64,000 bases of DNA from the NCBI RefSeq assembly GCF_039555335.1, contig NC_092629.1, forward strand, positions 30,501,382 through 30,565,381, written 5' to 3'. Below are positions 47,701 through 59,700 of this stretch, piece after piece; the first letter of the stretch is position 1, and each line of letters begins with the position of its first letter. Origin of the DNA: Amphiura filiformis. Its lineage: Eukaryota; Echinodermata; Ophiuroidea; Amphilepidida; Amphiuridae. Position numbers and translations under genes: made by a program. Under the pieces are notes generated by a model, which did no database searches, had not been told where the DNA came from, and was given only the letters and a program-made list of their open reading frames with translations.

Positions 47701-50700
47701 CTGGTGTTCGCATTATGTTTTTCATGTACATAAGAAAACCTGTTGATAAGGTACTGTGGTGATATATCGTTAAGACATTTAAACATTAACAGTGATTTGA
47801 AATACATTGCACGATTTGGAAGTGATTCCCAACCTAATATAGAAAACATTATATCAGAAGACGTAAGGTAGTTGGCACGCAATATTATTCTAGCACATCG
47901 CTTTTGTAAAACACATAATTTACGTACATCTTCATTGAAGCGACCAAACCAAACTACACTGCAATAGTCGAACTGCGGTTGGATAAGAGCCTTATATAAA
48001 ATATTAAGAGTGCGAACGTCAAGAAATGTTTTTAGACGTCTCAAGAGTCCTATTTTACAAAACAATTTCTGTATGACTGAATTAACATGATCGTGCCAAA
48101 GTAATTTAGAATCTATCTTTACACCAAGACATTTGGCACTATGAACTCTTACAAGTTGACAATCATCAATGGAAACTGAAAAAGCAGAGCATTTATCATT
48201 GCGTAACTTAGGCTCACTACCAATGAGCATAACATTTGTCTTATCAGTATTAAGAAACAATTTGTTTACATTTAACCATACCTTAATTGCAGAAAGATCG
48301 TCAGTGAGCTTTTTAGAAATAATATCAGTATCAGTACCACTGACAGACAGAGTGGTATCGTCTGCGTACATAGATATTTTCCCATGTGATATTACATTTG
48401 GCATATCATTGATAAAAATCAAAAATAATAATGGGCCCAATATACTGCCCTGCGGAACACCAACTTTTATTTCAAGAGAATCAGAGACAATACCCTTAAA
48501 AGTAACTCTTTGCTTTCTACAAGATAAATACGATGCAAACCATTTAACTGTATCTTCAGATGCCCCAATATAATGGAGCTTTCTAAGCAAAATATCATGA
48601 TTTACGGTGTCGAACGCTTTTCTAAGGTCGATAAAGGCAACACCAGTCAATTCACCGCTGTTGATGCTCGTCAGCCAATCGTCAACCATGTCAACAAGAG
48701 CAGTCTCGGTAGAATGACCAGGACGAAAACCTGATTGATGAACATTTAAGATACCATTTCGATTTAAAAAAGAGTAAACATGATTATGCATAGCCCTTTC
48801 AATGATAATTCCGCAGGTAATCCCGTCGCATCTATACTACTACTATACTATACTATGCAAGCATTTATATAGCGCTCTTACGAAGAAAACCATGTATCAC
48901 AGCGCTTTACAAGAGAAAATAAAGAAGAAAAAACATACAAGAACAAACAACAAATCAAATATCAAATAAATGAGTCTTTAGATTAGACCGGAAGCTTGCC
49001 AGCGTTGGAGAGTGGCGGATATGGCGAGGGAGTTTGTTCCAAAGAAAAGGTCCTGCAACAAAGAAGGCTTTATCGCCAGTTAGAGTGCGTGTATGTGGAA
49101 CAATGAGAAGCCTGGTGTCCTGCGCAGAGCGTAAACCACTTCTACTGGGAATGTAAAGCTGAATTAGTTCAGTGATGTATGATGGAGATGTTGTTGAGTC
49201 CATGAAACATTTGTAGACAATGGTTAACAGTTTGAAATGGATGCGACTAGGTATTGGTAACCAGTGGAGTTCGCGAAGGAGAGGTGTGGCATGATCATAC
49301 TTTTTTGCCTTGAAAATGAGCTTGGCAGCACGGTTCTGTAGACGTTGGAGTCTGTTTGAGTCTTTCGATGTAATACCATAAAGCAGGGAGTTGGCATAAT
49401 CAAGCCTAGATGTTATAATGGCTCGAACTGCATCTTGACAGGCAGCTTGGTCTAGAAACATTCGGATACGCGCTAAGTTGCGAAGGTGGAAGCTTATTGA
49501 ACTGCATATCGAAGAGACCTGGTTTGACATTGATAACGTTTTGTCAAACACAACACCAAGGTTCTTTATGGTAGTAGATGGAACAATAACATCAGGTCCA
49601 ATATTCAGCCTCACCTCTGATATAGAGTGCTCGAATCGTGGGCTGGATATGACAAAGAACTCAGTTTTTGTTTCATTTAATTGAAGCATGTTGCGGTCCA
49701 TCCAAAGTTTGATATCCATGATGCAATTAGTGAGAGTGCTCAGTGCATTGTCCAGTTCAGATTTATTGCGTGGACTGAATGGAATGTACAGTTGTATGTC
49801 GTCGGCATAGAAGTGGTATTTTACATCCTTATGAACGCTGATGATGTTGGCAATGGGATGAGTGTAGAACGAGAATGACTGTGGGCCGATTACAGAGCCT
49901 TGTGGCAGGCCGAAGTTCAAAGTTTGCGAATCAGATAGTACACCGGCAACCTTCACTCTGTTTGTGCGATTACTCAGGTATGACTTTAAACCAGTCACAA
50001 ACATTACCACAAATACCAAAAACACTAGTCAACCTGTTTAACAGAACATCATGATCAATGGTGTCAAAAGCCGCCGACAGGTCGAGCAACACCAGGAAGA
50101 CAGCCTGTTGATTGTCAATATAACTCATGATGTCGCTCTTGACTCTCAGCAAGGCTGTCTCCGTGCTGTGGCCCGGCCTGTAGGCGGACTGATACATTTG
50201 GGCAAGGTTATTGTTACAAACATGATTATTAACACTACACAAAGCAGATTTTTCTATAAGTTTAGATAGAAAGGCTGTATTTGAGACAGGCCTAAAGTTC
50301 TTAAGATTGTTACAATCCATGCCTTGTTTCTTAAGGACAGGGGTGACAATAGCTTCTTTCAAAGAAGAAGGAAAAGATCCACTAGACAAAGATGTATTCA
50401 CAATGGAAACCAACACAGGCAACATGATGTCAATATTCTCTTTGACAAGCCAAGTAGGCATTGGGTCTAACCCACATGTTTTATTGGGCGATTTCCCAAC
50501 AAGTTTGGCAACCTCATCCTCACTGAGAAGTGAGAATTGAATCAGAATAGGAGGCTTGACATTGGCACCATTTGTGCTATGGTTAGTTTCCTTAGTGCCA
50601 TCATTTGTGGAGACAGAAGATCTGATATTCTGTCTGATAGTGACAACCTTCTCTTTGAAGAAGTTATTGAAGCGATTGCTTAGCAGTTCCATAGAGTCAC

Positions 50701-53700
50701 ATGAGGGTAAAGATGAGACAGAGCGATTCAGCAATGTATTAAGTGTCTTAAAAACAGTCTTAGTGTCTGCTGATTTCAGTTTGGCAACGTAATACTTTGA
50801 TTTTTCATGACGAATCAGTTTTGATAACTGATGGATTTGGAAATCAACTTGGGTATTACTACCACTATCGAAAGGAAATGATTGAAAAGCTTCACACAAA
50901 TCAGCCTTAAAGGCAGCACTATCCATTTCTTTATAATTACGAGTACAAGAAGTAACTTTTTTATGATATGGTTTGGCACGATTAATGGAACATTTGATGA
51001 CATGGTGTTTAGACGGTTTTCTTGTGTACAAGATGTCAAGCACTTCACAATCTAAAAGAAGAGAATCGTCAGGGCGGGAATTACCAGATCAATAATGTGA
51101 TCACCATGTGTAGGCTGATCAACATGCTGGGTAAGGCCAGCATCCGTTAGAGATTCCAAAAACTTGGCAACTTCGGGTTTATTTGGTGTATCCAAGTGTA
51201 AATTGAAATCACCAACAACTAAGAGTTTGCCAGAAAACAGGGTTATTTCATCCAAGAATTCATCAAATTCAAGAAGAAAACTTGACGTCTTCAACCCATT
51301 CTTTTTGGAGGGATAAGGCCTATACACAACAAATAGGCGAAATTGGTTTGAGGAATCAGAAATGCAAGCAAGCTCAAAAGTCGTGGGTTTGAATTCAATT
51401 TTGGTCAAAGATAATTTGAGAGGGCTCTTATAGATAACAGCAATGCCACCTTCATAATTCTGACTACCACGGGCAATATTAAAACATTCATAGCCAGGAG
51501 GGGTACATTCACTGATAACCACAGAATCATCATTTCTTGCCCACGATTCACAAATACACATTATGTCAATGTCCTTATCAAGGATATAGTCACAGAGGGT
51601 ATCAGTCTTATTTCTCATAGAGGTTGCATTCCAGATATATATGTTAAGTTTACTGTAAGTTTCACGAGCTATGGGTTTGAGATTATCTGGATCAACCTGA
51701 GTTTGGCGAAAAACCTTAGGTTTTCGGTCCAGCACAGGGGTTATATGAACTGTTATGGGTTGAGGTGAGTCATTACGAGCTTATGTTTAGGAAGTGTGTT
51801 ACAGTTAGAAGGTACACGTCGTATATGAGATCCACCACGTCTGCTTCTGTGATGCAGGATACCCAGTTCCTTAGCAGTGTTGTAAGTTTCTGTGGAAATC
51901 CATTTACTAGATTTGTGGGCAAGTGCTAGCAGTTCACTTTTACTGTAGTGCAAAACAGTAGGAGATGCTTGTTGGCTTGAAGGTTGTTGTCCAAGTGGAA
52001 CAAGTCCATTCATGGTGAGTTCTTGAGTGGTATATGATAACTCTTGAGTAGCACTAATCATGCTAATAGGCCCTTGAGTTATTGACTTGTCAAACTCCAA
52101 ATGCAGTGGAGTATATGAACAGTGACATAGGTATACCAAAATCCTATAAATTGGCTCTTGAGTTATTGACTGGTCAAACTCCAATTGCAATGGAGTATAT
52201 GTACAGTGACATATGTATATGAAAATCCAGATATGTAGAAAAATCATCATGAATTTTCAGTATATTGAAATCTATTCATACATACTCCTTTTGTTCGCAA
52301 GTACTAGACATCCATTTGAAGTAGCGTTTGATATGGTGTATGAGACCGCCATGGTTGATCGATTTGCACGCTGGGATTGGAAATATTACCAATGTTTCTA
52401 TAGATAATTTGTTGGAAAGTATTAAAGATTCCCAGATTCCCAAAAAAATCTGGTCTTTTTTTTTTGCCTATGTAAGTTTCTAAAGGAGAGATTGTTAGGA
52501 TTTTTTCGGAGAAGTGATGATTATTGATCATTTTTACTTATTTTTTCTGTATTTTAGGTGATTCCTGAAGGCTATTAATCAAGATATTCTGGTAGGGCCC
52601 ACTGATTTTTTTTTTGATTGACAATATTTTGATAATAGGTTGAAAGTGACAACAAGTGACGAAAATGCCATATTTAATCTGAAATATGAGTGTCGGCCTG
52701 TGTATGGCATGCATGGCAATAGACCATGTAAAAACTGTGTGTTTTGCCGAAGGAAATTCTATTGTGTTGTAAACTTTCGTCATTCTTTTTACTACGTGTG
52801 TTTTCGCCACAGGTGTAAGACGGGTGATGGAATGCAGTTTAAAATTCCCGCCAAGGCCGAATCACTTCACATTTTGCGTACATTGTAGCCGACGGGGACC
52901 CAGTTATGGCTGCAAGTGAGGTGTAGGAATGCGTGAAATGGGATTCGTCTATATCTACCCACTCACACAAGATTCATATGTTCTTACCTTCTCCGCCAAT
53001 ATCTGCTCCAAGCGTCAATGTGTAATTACCCGCCTCGTCACTGATGACAAATGACGCATACAAGTCGTACGCCCACTCAGAGCCGTCATTTAAGTCTAAC
53101 CTCAACTCGTAGATTTTACCATTATTAACCAGGGCATGGAGGTTATCATTGCCAAGCCAATGTTCAACTGCAAGGTCACCAAATCCAGCCTTATAATCTG
53201 CCCAGTAACGGTAGAAATCTTCTGAACCATCAACACGTCTCTGAAACACCTGGTATTAGATATCAATAAGATGAAATTACCACATTTTTTTGGAATGTAT
53301 GATTTTCTAAATGAACCATTGAAAACTGACGGTTTCAGTCGCAACGTCGGTTCGTCCGTAAAAAAATATGTAAATCTGGTTGACCAGATTTGAATTAAAT
53401 ATTCACCATATTAACATCACCAAATAAAGCACAGTGGTGTAGCCGACGATCTGTAGCCCCTGGAATTATAGGCAGAGGTATCCACCCAGGGCAGCCGTGT
53501 AACAAATGAATTGTATTTCTTATTTTGCCGCTGTGGGAGCTCTCATTGCAGCATATGCTTATTCGGAGGACTGAAATTGTTGTATACATGCAAATTAAGC
53601 TGTTTCGCGTTCGGAACAAAAGTAACAATTTTCGAATCATTTGCGTTAAAAAAAACCTGGTCCGTTCGCCCGTACAACAGGGTAGTTGAGGCTGCTTTTG

Positions 53701-56700
53701 GTGCTATATTCAATCTTTCATTATTTATTATTTATTATTATTAGGGGCGCTCATTTGACATGCAGATAAAGTACAGGGGTGAACTTCTTATTTTACACTA
53801 GGTATTGGCCCTTTTCAAAACATTTTACCCCTTCAAGTCTAATGGCGCGTTCCTTTAATATACATTCCTGGACAATATGACCTGGACGCCAAAATTAATG
53901 GTATTATTGTATTGTACACTTCTTTCAAATATGTGGATCAACTCTATAAATCTTTTTTTTTCACACTGAATATAAATATACTCAAGAACATACTAGTATA
54001 TCGAATTCATGCTTTGCTCTTTGTTCGATCATTCATAATATTATTTAATGTTTGATGGTAAATTGTAATCTTTCAGAGATGTAGTATGAATTTACATTGC
54101 TATACTATTTTGATGACATTAAAACTTTGTGAATTGAATAATACAATAAAAACAAAATAAGAATATTTACTCACCACCCAACCTCCTCCATCGGTGTCCA
54201 TGTCACACCATACTTGCATACGTGTTGGTGTTGAGGCGCCGCTTACAATGGGATATATACAATGAATACCACTTGTGGCGTTTCCATGTGTGGTCAAGAT
54301 CTCATAACAATCTTGAGGTTCTGGAAAAGAAAAGGTACGTCATTTTCTAGTTGTTCTTAAAGGTGTTTCCGATAGATTTAAGCTAAACGCCCGTTTTTAT
54401 TTTGAAATCAGATATCGCAATAATTGTATTTTAATCAGCTTACTTAATTAACCTCTTAAGTAATGAGCACCTGCAGAACGTTGGACGTTTAGCACGTTGA
54501 TATTAAGCTTGACCCGGAGCTTGCAGTAATAACAGATAACATATCTCAAGCTTGTCACCTCATCTCTCACTTGCGTAGTCGTAAGAGATTCGTTTTGGAA
54601 TACAGCGGCCTATTCCTATTCCTCTCCGGATTTTGTGAATGAACTTATTTGATTTTTTTAGTAGAGAAAGCGGAAATCCGAGATAAATGTAAGTGCGCAT
54701 GATATTAATATCAAGGCATAGTTAATTGAGGAGATTGAGGAGGTCACAAATTTCAAGTACCTGGGGGCATGGATGCAGAGCTCAGAAAAGGATGTTAAAA
54801 TCCGAAAAGCAGCAGCCTGGAGAGCTTGTAATGGGATGGCTAAGATCTGGAAGTCATCTCTCTCAACAAGGTTCAAGCAACGCCTATTTACAGCAACAGT
54901 TGAATCAGTACTGCTCTATGGGTGTGAGGCATGAACAGTCACTTCCAAACTGGCAAAGGAGCTGGATGGCTGTTACACCAGACTGTTGAGGGCAATGCGT
55001 AATGTCCACTGGAAGCAGCATATGACAAACAAAGAGCTGTATGGTGACCTCCCAAAGTTATCAGACAAGATCAGGGAAAGAAGGACACGGTTTGCTGGCC
55101 ACTGCTACAGAAGCAAGACAAAACCTGTATCTAAATTGGTGCACTGGATTCCAAAGCATGGCAAAAGAAAACAAGGAAGACCCGCCCTAACATTTGTCGA
55201 CATCCTAAGACAAGACACAGGACTTGAATCTACTGACATGGTAACAGCAATGCAAGACAGGAAGATATTGAGGGCCATCACAGTTCGAGAACAACACTCG
55301 ACTTAAGCAAGTAAGCAAGATAATTGGCTCCCACGATTATGCACATAACTGTCCTGTACATATATACACTGAAAACTTAAACTAGTCAGGCAGTTGCTTC
55401 ACTAAGTTAAAGCTAGTCAAGCAGGTTGGTCCAGCCCGCCTGACCAACCTAACGTTAGTCAAGCCCGTAGTTCAAGCTAGTCAAGACTGCTGGACTAGCT
55501 TGCAATTTTGATAAGCTAGTCAAGACTGTTTGACTAACGTATAATACAGTGCTTGACTAGCTTACAATATCGATGGCTTGACCAACTTGAAGAGACAACC
55601 CGTCATGACTAGCTTAAGGTTAGTCAAGCCTGCTTGACTAGCTTTAGGTTAGTCAAACCGGCTTGAATAGCTTTAGGTTAGTCAAGCCAATGACTTTCGT
55701 AACTTTCATTTCGCAATACTAAATTGCGCAACCGCTTTGAACATGCATGTTCAACACATAGGAAACTGCTTTGAAATGACTGCCCCATTATACATACGTA
55801 GTTGTCCAGTAATAGTTAAATAATATTATCGGAATGGAAAGTTTAGGATTGACAACCTGGCACTAGCATCATTATTAACAACACTACTGTTTATATTTGT
55901 AAGAGCTTTCTGATGGTTTTAATGTAATTTAGTGATAATTTGGATATTCACATGCGATTACAGATTTTATAATGTAAGGTAAGCATACTAAACATGATAA
56001 GTACTAATATTAAGTTCCATGATATTTGTAAGTGCCTCCGTGGCCTAGTGGTGAGTATAGAGAGTTTGTTGACATCATGATTACCAGCTGGTAAGAGGAT
56101 TTTCGTCAAGTGATATATCAGTTTCAAAACGCAAAACTATGAGAATAAGTCCCACCAGACAAGATAAACTTCCACATTTGTCTCTTTTTTTTCAATTTTT
56201 TACCAGTAACGGCATGGTTTGCAGCAAGCTAGTCAAGCAAGCTAGTCAAGCAGCTACCTGACTAGCTTAGAACTGCTTGACTAACGTTAGGTTAGTCAAG
56301 GTGGACACCATCTGGACTAACTTAAAGTTAGTCATAAACTAGTCGAGCGACTAACCTATCCTAGTCCAGCAGGCTTGACTAACGTCCAAGCTAGTCAGGC
56401 AGCTTAGTCAAGCATGCTCGACTAACGTGCAAGTTAGTTAAGCAAGTTAGTCGACCCGGCTTGACTAACGTCAAGTTGGTCAAGCACGTTAGTCAAGCAG
56501 GCTTGACTAGCCATACGTTAGTCACGATGGGCACCATCTTGACTAACTTTACGTTAGTCAAGCTGACCAACTAAAGTTTTCATGCCATGTATTTCTAATT
56601 TGCCATTATATTGGTTTCCTTCAGTTTGAGTCTGAGTCAGAGAAGAGTCTTACAACCGTCGTGGCGACGACGACAACGTTCGGTGTTTTACTTATTTATT

Positions 56701-59700
56701 TATTACCTGGGTTGACCTTTCAATGCAAAAGCACTGTTCTCCCAAGGTGCCCAGGAAGGGTGAAATTATATTAAATGATGCTTTTGAATCGTTTTATAAT
56801 ATTCGGGGCATGACAATAAATGTAGATAAGACCAAGGTTATTATAAACCAAAAGGAAAGCCTGTTAGAAAAATGTTTCTTTTCTTTTCCTTTTTCCTTTT
56901 TTTTTTTTTTAAGGTAAAGAGCTTGAAATTGTTAGCGCCTATATCTTCGTGTGATAGTTTTATCTGGTAATACCTCTACTGAACCAACGAAAACGCTTGC
57001 TATGCAAGCAAGAAAATCAATGCATGCTTTAGAAAGTGTAACGAAAAAGGTTGGTGTTTTGCCCTTCTCAGCATTTAAAAAAAATGTTGATTCAGTCATT
57101 GCACCTATTTTTTAAGGTTCTGAGATTTGGGGTCTAAAAAGATATGATGCTATTGAGAATGGCCTGTTAAATTGTTTTAGCGGTATCATACAAAAAATCA
57201 AATATTCCAACTTAGGATGGGGGATTGGAGGCCCCTGTGTATGGCATAAAATACTAGTAGAATGGTAATATGGTACAAATAGACTAACCTGTACATGTTA
57301 CATTATCTCCGCTGCAACTAGGAATACATGTACAAGTGAATGAACCAACGGTATTGTTGCAAGCAACATTTGTGCCACAGTTATCAGTGCCCAAAGCACA
57401 TTCATCAATATCTGTACAAAATGTAAGAAATAATTTGAAGTGTGAAGAATTAGCACAAAATAATGATTTCGTGTTCATCATCATCAAAATGCTGTAGTGA
57501 CAAATTTTTAATCATGAATATTTGCATGTTCGAATAAATGGGTAAATGAGCATTGCACTTTGACCTATATGGATGCAAATAATTGCATTATAGATGACAT
57601 TTGTGATATCGTTTAGTTTTTATTTCAACTAACTACTGCGTGACTCTAACATGGTAGATTTGTGAATAGAAATGCACGATTTCTAGTTGGGTAGTTCGAC
57701 GTATAGGTGACAACCTTTTAAAATACACGGAATGGCAAGAGTACAAAACATACTAACCTATACATGTTATTCCATCTCCACTGTAACCAGCATTACATTC
57801 ACATGTAAAAGAACCACCGGTATTGTTGCAAGCAGCATTTGTGTGACAGTTGTCAGTATCTAAATTACATTCATTATTATCTGTAAAAAAAGTATGAAAT
57901 AAGATATTTTTGAAGTATATGAGCACAAGCAGCATTTGTAGCAGTTATTATTACCCAAAGTACATCCATCCAAATTTGAGGCGTAATGTATTAGGTAAAT
58001 AATCTAATTTTAGATGATCAAACGAAAAGTTAAGATGTTTCTTGTAATTTGATACTTAATACAATAAATACTCGAAAACACTTGAACAAATTGGATTTGC
58101 TTAGAAACATAATGTATATCTTTTTTGATTATCACATTGCAAACATTGGCATGGAAACGGAATTGTTTTGAAAAATTAAAGCAATTATAGTAGACAATAT
58201 CAATAGTAGTGCAGCATTTTCAAAAGGTATTTTGACTCAGTGATAATTATTTGAAATTAATAGAATGGCGCAATGGTACAAAATAGACTTACCTGTGCAT
58301 GATATCCCATTTCCACTGTAACCAGCATTACATGCACATGTAAAGAAACCATCGGTATTGGCGCAAACAGCATTTGTGTCACAGTTATCTGTACCCAAAG
58401 TACACTCATCAATATCTGTATTAAATTAAAGAAATAAGTTTTAAAAGTCAGTTGTGTGTGACAAATAATAACAAATTAATGACATTGGTGGGCATCGTCA
58501 TCATCATGCTAGTTTGATCAATTTGAGATTATGATACTATAATTATGATGTGACCTGCGAAAAGTCTTCACGTGGTGACATTTGCAATTTTTGATATATG
58601 ATGTGATTTAAATTTTTGAGTTCTTAGAATACAGAGTGCCAGTCGTATCCCGACTTTGTAAACTAACTCATTTTTATTTAAATAGCGAAGGGGAACAAAT
58701 ACAATTATAGTAGGCAATAACAATGGTAATGCAGCCTTTCCAAAAGGTACTTTGACTCGGTGACCATTATTTTAAATCAATAGAATGGCGAAATGATACA
58801 AAATAGACTAACCTGTTCATGTTACTCCATCTCCACTGTAACTAGCATTACTTACATACACATGTAAAGGAACCATCGGTATGTATTTTCATCTTGCAGT
58901 ATAAAACAATGATTCATTGACATGTACGGGGTTTTTATGATCAAAAGACAAGTTAAAAATGTTTCTTGTACTTTGAAACATATGCAAATAAAATTCGAGG
59001 AATCTTGAATAAATTGGCTTTGATTGACAACATAATGTATCAATTTTGATTAATCATTCGGTGACAAGTATTCGAATTCAATAGAATCGTGATATGGTAC
59101 AAAGCAGACTAACCTGTGCATGTTACTCCATCTCCGTTGTAACCAGCATTACATGCACATGTAAAAGAACCGACAGTATTGGTGCAATCAGCATTTGTGT
59201 TGCAGTTATCAGTATCCAGTGCACATTCGTCATTATCTGTATAAAAGTGCATGAACTAAGATTATTTTTAAAGTGGACTATTAAAATTCAACTTGTTTTT
59301 GAAGAACTAGCACAAAATAATAACATTGATGATAGAGATAAAGAGGACGTGATGATCCTTGCTTTAGAAGCAATCAACGCAGAATATTTGGAAAGGAGTT
59401 CAGAATTTGGAAAGGTGATTTAACTCGGAGATAATAGACTAACCCATGCATGTTACTCCATCTCCGTTGTAACCGGCATTACATGCACATGTAAAAGAAC
59501 CGACGGTATTGCTGCAATCAGCATTTGTGTTGCAGTTATCAGTATCCAGTGCACATTCGTCATTATCTGTATAAAAATGCATAAAAAGACATTTTTGAAG
59601 TGGACTATTAAAATTCAATTTGTTTTGAAGAACTATCACAAAACAATAATATTGATGATACTGATGACGAGGACGGACGGCGGAACTGGTATTGAAATTT

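Noticed and set aside
48169..50792. Plus-strand open frames opposite the LINEs
   Set aside because: They are antisense shadows of reverse transcriptase coding sequence.
58852..59043. Minus-strand open frame near the decayed EGF exon as an extra exon
   Set aside because: It lacks acceptor, cysteine pattern and phase. The recognisable EGF remnant is in another frame and contains stops.
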